64,000 nt of DNA, taken from Temnothorax longispinosus. Its lineage: Eukaryota > Arthropoda > Insecta > Hymenoptera > Formicidae. Of the stretch, positions 11,400 to 22,734 are shown one piece after another. The DNA lies in contig NC_092361.1 in assembly GCF_030848805.1 (NCBI RefSeq), positions 12,637,444 to 12,701,443 on the forward strand, in the 5' to 3' direction. The position numbers and the translations under genes are program-made. The first letter of the stretch is position 1; every line of letters starts with the position of its first letter. The notes below the pieces were generated by a model. It was not told where the DNA came from and did no database searches. It was given only the letters and a program-made list of their open reading frames with translations.

Positions 11400-12305
11400 A
11401 ATGCATTTAGCGACTTTCTGTCATTTTCTATTGTGTAGTATAAGTATAGCGACGTTATTATGTTTTATAAATAAATGACATGTAAATTCAAGATTACTTT
11501 TTATTATTTTCCCAACAAATACGAAATTGAGATTATTCTTAAGTCGAGAAAAACGACTTTTATTATTCTTAATATTCAAATTAACTCGGCACTTTTTTGA
11601 GTCTGAAAAATAAAAGATAATTATCTTTAACGAAAAGAAATGCATAATTATTAAAAAAAATGTAAATTCCATTCCCATTCTTTCAAAAATTTATATTTAC
11701 CATTTTTAAATTATTAATGTAATCTTAGATTGTTTTTAAGCATTTGTTTTACATATTTATGATATTTCTGTAATTTAACAATAATAATAAGTGAAACAGG
11801 ACTGATATAATATGCAATCAATTTAGAGAAAATTTATGATCCATTTGCGGTCAGGACTGGATCTTGGTAGCTTAATAATACTATTTGTATGAATTTTGCA
11901 TACAATTCTTCGCCCTTGCACAATGAGAGAATTGTAATTTTATTAATATATTATTCATTTTTATTCCCAATTGCTTGTGAAACTGCATTCTGATTATTAT
12001 GTAGATTCGAAGAGAAAGACAAAATGTACAGTGTAAGAGCGCAGTAGAGTATATATTACATATGTTAAGGGAGTGGCTAGAGCTGATATGCAAATAAATA
12101 AATTTATAGGTAAAGAAGAGAAAGGTTTAGAAGTAATAAGAGAAGTAATAAAAAAGATAGAAAATAAAAGAGAAAGGATAATAGAGATAAAGTAGGATAT
12201 TAGAATGTATGGAGGCGGATATAAAGATAAATCTAATTAATCAAAATGAGTTACAAAGGAGAAAGATTTAAAGCATGACAATGGAATGTTATATGTATAG
12301 AGTTA
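11400..12305. other. Intergenic DNA with a dispersed repeat
   Basis: AT-rich DNA. The part at about 11818-11930 (GGTCAGGACTGGATCTTGGTAG and TACAATTCTTCGCC words) recurs at 51678-51775. No gene seen. Confidence 0.4.
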
Positions 12306-12708
12306 GGCTAGGCGTATACTGTTGACTTCACATCGACTAAACTGTGTAGTCGATGTGTCGAGCAGCACCAACAATTTCTTATCAACTTATCAACAATTTA
12401 ATCGAGGACTATATTATTACAGAATAAGTGTATTCAGTTTTAACGAGTTTCTCATGTTAATTGGCCTTTGTATTAGAAAGTATGATACGATTTTTATCAA
12501 TAATAAGCTTATTTATACTCTAGCATAGTAACATGGTCGATGATAGTCGACTGGCACTTTTAGTTAAAAAATCATCCAACTGTCGTTTGACTTTTCAGTA
12601 GAGTCGATATCAAATCGACAAGAATGTTCGCGCTCTAATAATAACTCTAAGCTTTTTAATGATTGATTAAACTGTCAATCGACAAAAAGTCGATAGAATG
12701 CGCCTAGC
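12306..12708. mobile_element. TTA-flanked MITE (Harbinger-like)
   Basis: It begins GGCTAGGCGTATACT and ends with the complement of GCTAGGCGCATTCT. TTA lies on both sides as a likely 3-bp target duplication. Subterminal GTCGA words are repeated near both ends. Non-coding, about 403 bp. A TTA duplication is typical of PIF/Harbinger; family assignment is inference. Confidence 0.55.
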
Positions 12709-15187
12709 TTAAATCTTAGAATGAGATAAAAATATATAGTTTATAGTTTATAGTTTATATAGTTTATAATTTATTATTTATTATTTATTATTTATTATTT
12801 AATTTATAATTTAGTTACGCTGAGGCAGAGTCATACAGTATAAATTTATGAAATTATAAATACAATATACTTTATTGTTTTGTGTGTGTGGGTGTGTGTA
12901 TGTAGGTAACTCTAACCTGGGGACCATTCTCAGCCGCAAAGCAAGAATTAGAAGAAATAAACAAAAAATATTATATAAATGCAAAATTCATCAATTTTAC
13001 TAAACAACTTAGCGATGAATTGTGTATCGAAACAACGTACTCTCCTCTTCGAATCCTAACATTTTTGAAAACATGCAAACGCGATCATGCACATGCGAAA
13101 GTCGATCCATCTAATCACATGCGTATGAGAGTCACTTAAAAGTGAAATCGGCGCAGCGCTAAAAAGCACAAGAAATTCCGCCTACACACATGTATATATT
13201 GTACAAACCTGTTTCTGCGATTAGCAGAACGCTTGCGTTTTCCAGCGTTCGAAGAAAAAGAAAGGGAAGAAAAGACCGCCGCGGCGTGACCGCCTCGGCG
13301 ATCCTGATGGTCATAATAGCCCGCGACCACGTTGATTTCACGGCCACGTTAATCTGTAGCGGATGGAAAACCGTTCGGTGATCGATGCAAGGGCCGTGAC
13401 CGTTACTTGGAAAGTGCACATTATCGCGTTTTTCCCACTCGTCACTCGTTTCTTTTCTTTTGTCGAAACACATGTCTCGCTGTTGATGAGCAATTAGTGA
13501 AAAGTCACAATTATCGTAGAAATTATAACGGTTATAATTACATTTCGTTTCCTTCTTTTAGTTACCTTTCTTACGTTATCGATTTTTAATTTGTTGAACT
13601 GAGAAAATCTCTTCTGTTTAGTTTGTCATATTAATCGTATCTATATAATAACTGCAAGTATGTTAAACCTATGTTGCTCGTATTATTCGGTAAAGCAAGT
13701 TCGTAAGAAATACAAATTTTATAGAAAAGATAAATCTTAGTGATCTGAAAAGTTATTGCCGAGCTGAATAAAATATGATAAATCGGTCATTTACTCAAAT
13801 TTTTTTAAACGGTTTTCACTTTCGTGATAATATTCTCACCAAAACTATTATTTTCTAAATTGCTAATTCTACTTTCTTCAAGAAGGTGCTAATACAAATA
13901 CATTTAATGTTAAATTGTATTATAAATGTATCTAAAACGCACATCAAAAACTTTCTAATACTGCACGTTATCTTAAGTAGATCCCTAATTGTAGTTTAAC
14001 AATAATAACACCCACATTGTCCATATCGCTTTCCCATTCGTCATGCAAAATGTAACTTACCTCTATTAGAAAACGATTAGAAATTAGGACAAACCGAAAG
14101 TAAAATGTTTAGTATTTATTCTTTATTTTATTATTTATTTAATGAATGTTTTAATAATTAGCGAATTAGACAGAAATAAATCAGAAATCTATTTATTTAT
14201 ATGTACAACTTAAAAATAGTACAACAAAAAATATACAGAACACATATATAAACAAATTGATAAAGTTTTGAAGGATAATGTTTGTTAACAATGTTATTAA
14301 TTTGTATATATGATGACGCAGAACTATGGCTATGACTATGCCTTTTATATATAAAAAAATTCGGTTACTATTTTGGTTTTTATTTCTATTTTGACTCAAA
14401 TCTTCTTCGTCACACAAGACATTGAGCAGAAGAGATTCGAATTGGTAACGAAATCTTTAACTATTGTTTTAACTTCAAGTGAAGTTTATAAAATTTTAAT
14501 TAGTTGGCAAAATATTTAGTTAATTTGTATAAGAAGAGAGATCATTCTCTCAATTTAACCAAAGAATTCATTTTAAAAAATGACAATCATTTTGAGACAA
14601 TCTGCATTCTATGTACCATGTAAGTAAAAACACAGTAAGTAACGCATATAATTCTCAAACAATAACGGGATTTCTTGCCAAATGCAAATATTAATGTACC
14701 TCTTGTGCCTTCACGTTCACATATAAAATGAACACGAAACCACTTTCGTTTCGCAAATAATCAGTACGCAAAAATCCATTTCCCTAAAAAATAATTATCC
14801 TTATAGTTACCCTGTAAAATATTCTCTTTAGATTCCACGAATATCTCGATGAGAATAACTAATTTTGAAAGATAAGGTAGCGAGCACGTAGAGCTATATC
14901 TCGACCTCCTGATGCATATTATAGATTATCTTAATTGTTTGTATCTGCTATACGGGATATAAACACATATACGTATCAATACATATGGTAATGCATGCAA
15001 ATACACGCGGATGACTGTTTCAATTTTTTTGCATAAAATGTAAAGGATCACAAACTATTTCAGATATCATTATACTCGTCGCCATGACTAACGCGCAAAA
15101 TGCGTAAACATTTAAAACGCGTAAGAACACGCGCTATTACTATATTGATTGTACCTAAAAAGAACCGCGCTATTGATAAACAAATTA
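12709..15187. other. Intergenic DNA with microsatellites and one GC-richer segment
   Basis: TTTATAG- and TTTATTA-type repeats lie at about 12735-12805. A GC-richer segment at 13209-13353 is bounded on the minus strand by a possible acceptor and donor but was not placed in a gene (see findings). The rest is AT-rich with no supported exon. Confidence 0.35.
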
Positions 15188-17702
15188 TCAAGTGGTGCTC
15201 GATTTCATTTTCGAAACCGCGCCCTGGAATTTCGATCGTCTCGTTGCCTTCGTCTTCTCCGTCGTGCTACTCGTCGTTGGTTTCCACATCGTGCTACTCG
15301 CCACCTTCGGCCTTCTCGTAGTGGTGCTACTCAGCTCTACTTCCTTCGTCAGTACGAATGTCGGTTTTTTCATTATCGTAGGTCGCTTCGGCAGACTCTT
15401 CTTGGTATTATTTCTCGGTATGGGCGCCTTCGTGCTGCTTATCGATAATCTTTCCGTCGCGCTGCTCGCTGCCGATTTCTCTGTTATCTTACTCATCGAT
15501 CCACTCGTCGTTTTATTCTCAATTAATTTCTCCGTCGTACTCTTAATCACTTTCTTAAGCGATATCGGCAGTCTCTCTGTCGTGCTAGTCGCCTCGGTCG
15601 TCATCACTAACGGCTGTGGTGGTTCTATCCAGCTGCTCTTCATGGTGGTGACATTCGGTCTCGACATTTCTACCGTGTTGCTCGCCATCGATTTTGGAGT
15701 GATCACAATCGTTTCAATATTCGCGGTCGATTGTGCTTGTCCCTTCATGATCTTAACGGCACCTTCCGGATGAGGCGTCGAAATGATCGTGGGTTCCGTT
15801 TGTTCGCATCTGTCGCCCTTTTCCGAGGGCGAACATTTTGAATTTCGAATGGACGCGACCGGACGGTTGCGGCGTCTACTATTTTGACGTTGATTCAACC
15901 TCCCTATCTCGAACGCGCCCTCAGGCGTAGTGGTTTGCGAAATCTGCATCGGGCGGTTAATTAATTGTTGTCTCGCGATGATCTCGTCGTGATTATCATT
16001 CGCGACCTTCGCCGAATTAGTGAACGTATTTTGCCAATTTGCGTCCTCGGACACGAAGCTAAGCGGCTGCCATTTCTCAGGATTGTCGTCGGAGGGATTG
16101 ACCTCCACGCTCTTCTGGAAATTGGACTTGCTCGTCGGAAAATTCAACTCGTTCTTCTGGAAATTCGATTCGCTCTTCTCTCGTTTCACCTTACCCCATG
16201 TTATCTGATCGATCTGCGGCTGACCGTTCTGCGCGGTGTTGCGTACCAGAGAGTTGCCTAACTCGTTGGCATTGGGTATCGGATTATACGGCTGTTGTTG
16301 AATCGCAGGGTGTTCGAATACTTTATTGGCCTGATTCTCCGAGCCTTTCGGAGGGTCAAGGTAATAATGTGGCGGATCTATAACGCGAAGTGCGTTCTGA
16401 GAACTTGTATCGGACGCCGTTTGGACGCCGTTTTGCGGTTCGTGAGAAGTCGCGTAAGAGCCCGACGGTGGCGGAACGTTGGCCGGCTTCTCGTAAGAGC
16501 TCGTATGGCTAGTGGGGGCACTGAAAAGATCGTTCTGCTTGACGTAAGAAGTGGGACTCGGGGCGTTGCTGAACTCGTTCTGATTCTGATAAGAGACCGG
16601 GTAAGAGCTCGGGGCGTTGCTAAACTCGTTTTCCTTCGGGTAAGTGGTCGCGTAAGTGTTCGGAATGGTGTAAGATGATTGATCGTAGTATCCTGAAGCA
16701 TCTGGATTAACATTGCCGTATTGCTCGTACGAGCTCAAATGCGGACTGGGGACAGTAAGACTGTCGCTGGGCACTTTGTACGTATTTTCATAAGAGCCAG
16801 ATTCGGTGTGCTCCATCGCCGAGAGCGGGTACAGCGGGGCGATCTGTCGAAGGGGCAAGCGGTGGGTGCTTAACTGATACCAAGGTTCTAAGGTATCCTT
16901 CGAGCCTTGTTCATTCTTCGTCGCACCCTTAATTATCTCCGTCACCTCTTTTACGGCTTCATCTTCCGATGGATATTGATAGTACAAGTGGTTCTTATTC
17001 GCTTCGCTCGGAGCCTTTACTTTAACAGGCGATACAGTTTCCTTAATTTCCTCAGTTTCCTTGAGATCCTCGGAAGGAGAATGCTTAATCACAGGTTTAG
17101 GTTGCGATACTCGAACTTTACCAGGAACGTGGCTGACGTTCCGAGGCAGTTGAACCGAATGATGATGATTAGAGGAACTGAACGTCACGTCACTTGAGCC
17201 GATATGTGGATGATGTTTGTGCAGAAGCGTGTCGCCAGGGTCGCCGAAAGGTAGAAACGGTAAGACAGAGTGTTCTTTCGATAAAATAGATTCCTCGTCG
17301 ACCACAGGAACAGGTACTTGTGTCACGAAGCGCACGTTAATATGACTTGAATCGACCGGTTCCATCAGACGTATATAGATCTTGCGCTTGGACCCGGGCA
17401 TCTTGATGGGTCCGACTATCGGGCCCAGCTCCTTCCTGGGAGGGTCCAGCAATTGACTCAGTATGTCAATGATGGAATCAAAGATATTCTTCTTCGTGAC
17501 GCGAACAACGGGCTTAATGTAGATTGACCCTTCGTCATGCAGTTCGGGGGGCGAGTCGTGAATGAGCTCGTGGACTTCATTGTCGTGCACCTCATAACTT
17601 GACCCGGCGATCGAGCGAACCTTCACACGTTTTATCGGACGTCTCGAGTGGTCGCGTGAGTATTGTTGTGGTTGTGGTTGTTGTTGTTGTTGTTGTTGTT
17701 GG

Positions 17703-17763
<61 letters not shown>

Positions 17764-20034
17764 GAGGACTAGGCTGGGACTCGTGATTCTTCTTTGGAAA
17801 AGGCTTCTGGAAAGTCTCGACTTGTCTCTGTGGTCGAGGCTTTCGCAATATAGGAAATACATCGGGATAAATCCTAGTGTTAGAATTTAACTCTTCCTTC
17901 GCCCTAACCTCATCAAAGAATGCTTCTTCTGGCGATCTTATTCTCCTTAGTCTGGAAAAATCAGTAATATATTTGTGTTATTTGTGTATAATGAAACAAA
18001 AAGATTAAAGAACGCGATTAGAAGTAAAATACCGCTTAAGAACAAAAATACAATATTTTTATTTTATATTATGAGGTTTTATACAAAATTAAATAGGGGA
18101 GACCGGGGCTAAGCCGACACTATTTTTTCAAAGGCAATTTTTAATATTTAATTAAAATTTTTAGGCAAATTCAATGATATATATTTAAAGAGTGTTTCTT
18201 CAGGTATAAAATTGATTCAGGAAGTTTTGCTGTACGTCGCTTTGTTTTGCCGCCAGGAAAGGAAAAGTGACGCGAAGACAAATTTTCGAATTGAAAAATG
18301 ACGGGGCGAACTCGACACCCCGCCGGGGCAAACTCAACACTTTGTTTGATCGACATAATTTGATCTGGAACTTATTTTTTTATTGTTTAAAAATAAAAAT
18401 ACATTGTTTATCAAATGAAAAGACATTGTGTATTAGAAACAAAAAGTCGGAATAAAGTAAACAATTATTTAAAATAATGAGAAAAAAAAAGATTAAACTT
18501 TTAATTATCTTTTTCTGAACTGTCTCTGAAAAACAATTTATACACGTAAACTCGCGATCAGATATGCGCACACATTCGTCATGAGCCATACGGTTGCATA
18601 AGATGCATTGTTTGTTATTAGAAGCTAATGAAATGTTTTCCGAACACACGCAACAGATGTTCCTTAAATCGTCATCGGAATCGGACGAAACAGTGACCTT
18701 TTTTGCGATAATGTCACTTTAGGTTAGTGTCGTCTTTGCCCCGGTGGCGTCGTGTCGACTTAGCTCCGAACGTCGTTTTTTACTTTTGTTACTCCAAAAA
18801 TATATAAATTTTGAAAATATGCAAAAATTATTATCGGATTCGTATAAAGCATCGAATTTCCCATCAAAATCACTTAGCGGTAGATTCGCAAGAGTAAAGC
18901 TCGATGAAAGAGTAGACATTTTCGAGAGATCTGAAAAATTACTTTTCCCTATCAAAAACACTTATGTCGCGTTAAAAATTACACTATAACTCAGAATGTT
19001 ACCAAATTCCGTTGATAATACTGGCACATAAAGACGCATTTACAGTAGCAAAGGCAAGTTTCTACGATAGATTTAAATTGGCAAAAAGCCTAGTGTCAAG
19101 TTCGCCCCGCTGTCAGCTTAGCCCCGGTCTCCCCTACTCTTATTATTACATCTAATATTTATGAATCTAGAATTATAATTAAAAAAATAAACTTCTATCA
19201 AAACAAAATAATTTTTAATATAGATATAGGTAATAAAAGAGAGAATGTTGTTATCTGTCGAAAGTCTACTTACCTAGTAAAATATTGGATGTCGTCAGTG
19301 GATACTGTTGATGATAGATACGCACAGACCTATATATGAGGCATATGAGCATACATGAAGAACAAAACATATTTCTAATTTGTATTATATTATATTTAAT
19401 TAGGGTAGGCCGAAATACATAGTACCAGACCAGAAAGAGGATGATTCTACGATTCAAAATAAGTCGAAATGCTTGAATAAATTTCTTTCAAACAAGGCCT
19501 CGTTTCTGAGAAAAGGGAAAATTGAAAGTTAATTGATTGTGCGTGCACTTGATTGGTATGTAATTTAACAGTAAGACTTAAAAGGATACGTTAGAAACAA
19601 TCCATTCTAATTCACAGAGTACAACTTTGTTACATGACAAAATTGGCCAACAATTTTCAACAATATCTCAACTAAATAAAAAATAAAAACATCGCGCATT
19701 ACTTTGCGTTTGAAAGATCATTAAATATTTCATAAAAATATAATTTTATCAATAGAAACACATTGCTAATTATTTCATCGAATTAAAAACAATTAGTCAA
19801 AGATATTCTGATAAATAGCTACAATTTTTAGTCGCCCTTGTTCATGTATCCTTTATATATGTTCACCATTATCGGACGATACTAGCAGAAGGTCCGGGTC
19901 GTGTTTCGACAATTCGGCAAATTCGCGCAAATTAGTCACGTTGATTGTAATTTCGTCGTTCACTTTTCTCACTGCGAAGACAATCATTTTTCTAAACTGT
20001 CTTCACTCACCGTAATAAGACACGTGATCCTCAT
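15188..20034 (-). CDS. Secreted polyQ, Ser/Thr-rich mucin-like protein (3 exons)
   Basis: Exons 20034-20011, 19329-19274 and 17951-15188 (right to left) join in phase to a 947-aa protein. Exon 1 MRITCLIT plus exon 2 VCAYLSSTVSTDD form a signal peptide; intron phases are 0 and 2, as in the neighbouring small secreted genes. After an N-terminal charged stretch comes a glutamine tract at about residues 90-118, interrupted once by His. Next is a folded-looking segment (IFDSIIDILSQLLDPP, then KIYIRLMEP and VRFVTQVPVPVV) at about 165-240. Then follows a Tyr/Ser/Asn/Pro-rich region with repeated NEFSNAP-SY units, and a Thr/Ser/Lys-rich C-terminus with STTEK and TTERL repeats suggestive of O-glycosylation. 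No enzyme domain is recognised. It is likely an extracellular-matrix or mucin-like protein (inference). Intron 2 carries a pogo-like element. Confidence 0.75.
17672..17764 (-). repeat. CAA trinucleotide tract coding polyglutamine
   Basis: Nearly pure CAA codons on the coding strand, with one CAC interruption, encode about 29 residues of the secreted protein. Almost uninterrupted CAA suggests length polymorphism between individuals. Confidence 0.9.
18096..19134. mobile_element. TA-flanked pogo/mariner-like DNA transposon, decayed
   Basis: Both ends share the terminal inverted repeat GGGGAGACCGGGGCTAAGC and are flanked by TA. Related subterminal words (GGGGCGAACTCGACAC, GGGGCAAACTCAACAC) repeat inside. 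On the minus strand, about 18545-18720, a Cys/His cluster of the form CCVC-x11-CILC-x3-AHDEC-x9-CINC matches the PHD-like zinc motif at the C-terminus of some DDE transposases of pogo-related elements. The catalytic part is missing. It lies in intron 2 of the polyQ secreted gene. Confidence 0.7.
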
Positions 20035-20154
20035 ATCGTTGCTCGCACGAAATATCTCGCTCACCTCACCGATCTACTGCGAAGACAACTGTTGGGCCGC
20101 AGTGTTAGCCACCTCTTTTAAAGCTTCTCCCGCAGCTATTAGAGCGGGGTCCGT

Positions 20155-20192
20155 GCCGAGGCAGGCTTGATAACGTATCTTAGGTATATAAT
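20155..20192 (-). promoter_or_regulatory. Probable core promoter of the polyQ secreted gene
   Basis: On the minus strand a TATATACC box starts at 20190 and the start codon lies about 155 bases further on at 20034. No perfect initiator was found, so the transcription start near 20160 is an estimate. Confidence 0.4.
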
Positions 20193-20469
20193 CCCGAACG
20201 CACAGCGGCTCACGAGAGCCGGGCGAGTAACGGGAGCATTTCGTTTTCTATATTTCCTTATTGTTACGAGAGATATCTATCACATAGTTTCTAAATTGGA
20301 ATCTGATCGCTACACGACTATGTAGTAGGCAAACGTGTTTATTATGATACCCCGAAGCAAGGTTTCTCGCGCTTGCCGCTGTCTTTCGTCCTCATAACTC
20401 CTCTAAATTGGCTACAGTATATTACAAAATGTCTAAAAGGAATAAAAGTCTTTTGTAAACTAATTTATA

Positions 20470-20661
20470 CACATCGGATTTTTTATATGCAGATTGGTGG
20501 AAAAGAGCAATTAATAACTAAGATTATGTTATTTATAATATCCAACATATTTATACCTAACATATGTTGCAGTATATGAATGTGTTGGATATTATAAATA
20601 TTATAATTTTAATTATTAATTGCTTTTTTTCACTAATCCGCATATTAAAAAATCCGATGTG
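20470..20661. mobile_element. Hairpin MITE
   Basis: Near-palindrome: the left arm begins CACATCGGATTTTTTATATG and the right arm ends with its complement. AATTAATAA and ATAATATCCAACA blocks are also inverted. About 192 bp, non-coding. Confidence 0.7.
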
Positions 20662-20790
20662 CTAATTTATTATATAACTTTTACATATATTTTTTAATAT
20701 TTTATTGGAATTGATGTTGCTCAAATAAAAAACAAAATAAATTCGACGATCGCCGATAAGAATGCCCAAGATTTTGAAATGGCATATTAA

Positions 20791-21405
20791 CCCTTATGTC
20801 AATACCCGGGTACCCGGGTACCCACCTGTGCATATGAGTAAAATTTTTAATGTTTGCATGAAAATTTCTTTATAACCGCCCGGGGATCGTCGCTATTTAA
20901 ACTTTTTACTATCGAAATATGCAATGAACTTTTTGTTTCAATACCCGAAAGTAAAAAAATTATCGTCTTGAAGTTTACCTACTTGATTCTAATACCCAGG
21001 GTACCGGGGTACCCACTTTTAAGAATATGAGTTTTATTATAGTTATTGACTAAATTAATTTATAAATAATTGTTTTGTATTAATTTACAATTTCTATAAC
21101 CATATTAATTATTTATAAATTAATTTAGTCAATAACTATAATAAAACTCATATTTTTAAAAGTGGGTACCCGGGTACCCTGGGTATTAGAATCAAGTAGG
21201 TAAACTTCAAGACAATAATTTTTTTACTTCCGGGTATTGAAACAAAAAATTCATTGCATATTTCGATAGTAAAAAGTTCAAATAGCGACGATCCGGGCGG
21301 TTATAAAGAAATTTTTATGCAAACATTAAAAATTTTACTCATATATACACAGGTGGGTACCCGGGTATTGAACAACGTCGCACATTCCGGGTATTGACAT
21401 AAGGG
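20791..21405. mobile_element. Palindromic piggyBac-like MITE with TTAA duplication
   Basis: It starts CCCTTATGTCAATACCCGG and ends with the exact complement, flanked on both sides by TTAA, the target of piggyBac transposases. The whole 615 bp is an imperfect palindrome, including inner GGTACCCGGGTACC blocks and a central ATTTATAAATTAATTTAGTC-type pair. No transposase is encoded. Assignment to piggyBac rests on TTAA plus a CCC terminus. Confidence 0.8.
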
Positions 21406-21559
21406 TTAATAAAATAATACTGTATTCTATTAATAATAATAAGAGTAGATTTCTTTTATTCAGCGCACTTTTTTATTATAACGTTTTAATAAAGCTTCTA
21501 TGTTTATATAATACTAGGTCCTTTTTTTAGTCTAGATCGCTTCTCTAAACCCTGTTTGT

Positions 21560-22690
21560 TCTTACTTTTTGATGTGTATAATTTTTCGTTTCTGATTTTT
21601 TGGAAACCGGTACCGAAATTTGTCTAACTTTTTGGGAAATAATACGTAATTTTTCGGGAAATAATAAGTATCTATTAAGTATATATAGCGAACTACTTAT
21701 TCATTAATCAATTTTCTTGAAACCGCGAGTTTAATTTTTCATTAATGTACCGATTTTCTTGAAACTGGTGCCAAAATTTTTCTAATTAAACGGGGATGGG
21801 TTTAATTTTTTATTAATAGACCTGACGTCTGTCTGTCTGTCTGTATGTCTGTCTGTCTGACCGCGAACTACTCATTCGGTCCGTTAATGAATGAGTAGCT
21901 CGCTGTCAGACATTAGATACTTATTATTTCCCGAATACTTACGTATTATTTCCCGAAAAATTAGTTTCAAACCGGTTTCAAAATTTTTCAAATTTTTCGG
22001 GATGGTGATAATGTGTATAATTTTTCATAACCGATTTTTTGGAAACCGATTCCAAAATTAGTAACAAAAAATTATCCATTTAAAAAATTCAGCTTGATAT
22101 ATCAAAATTTGCGGAAATTAGAGCAATCACGTACATTTTTTTAAACAGAAATCGGAAACCCCTTTATTATTAACAATTTTTCTAATTCTATTACATTCTT
22201 AGTTCTTTCTACCCCTTTCTACCCCTATTTCATATATAATTCTTTAAAATTCGGTCAATTAACTCCCGAAAAATTGAAAAAATTTCGGTACCGGCTTCCA
22301 AAAAATCGGTAACGAAAAATTGTGCACTTTATAGCACTCCCCGGAAAATTCTACCTCTACTTCATATACAATTCTTTAAGATTCGGTCAATTGATTCCCG
22401 AAAAATTGGAAAAATTTTGTAACCGGCTTCCAAAAAGATTGGTAACGAAAAATTATACACTTTACAGCACTCCCCCGAAAATTTTACCCCTGTTTCATAT
22501 GGAATTCTTTGAGATTCAGTCAATTATTTCCCGAAAAATTGGAAAAATTTCTGATACCGGTTTCCAAAAAGATCGTTAACGAAAAATTATACACTTTATG
22601 GCACTCCCCGGAAAATTAGAAAAATTTTGGCACCGGTTGGAAGAAAATCGGTCCATTAACGAATGAGTAGTTCGCGGTCATACAGACAGA
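21560..22690. repeat. Complex repeat with an approximately 132-bp tandem array
   Basis: At least three head-to-tail units occur at about 22200-22620. Each contains CCCGAAAAATTG, an ACCGG-TTCCAAAAA block, AACGAAAAATT, ACACTTTA-AGCACTCC and TTCATAT-ATTCTTT. CCCGAAAAATTG starts at 22265, 22397 and 22530, giving a unit of about 132 bp. Similar words appear upstream in inverted order (21570-22040) with a GTCTGTCTGTCT tract near 21830. A GAATGAGTAG-TCGC word appears at both edges, so this may be one composite element. Confidence 0.65.
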
Positions 22691-22698
22691 AGACGGAA

Positions 22699-22731
<33 letters not shown>
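22699..22731. repeat. (TA)n microsatellite
   Basis: About 16 TA units beside the complex repeat. Confidence 0.9.

Positions 22732-22734
<3 letters not shown>

Noticed and set aside
14193..14417. 74-codon minus-strand frame with His/Ser words in another frame
   Set aside because: Looked briefly like a further cluster member, but it lacks the IHVP motif, an ATG and usable splice sites.
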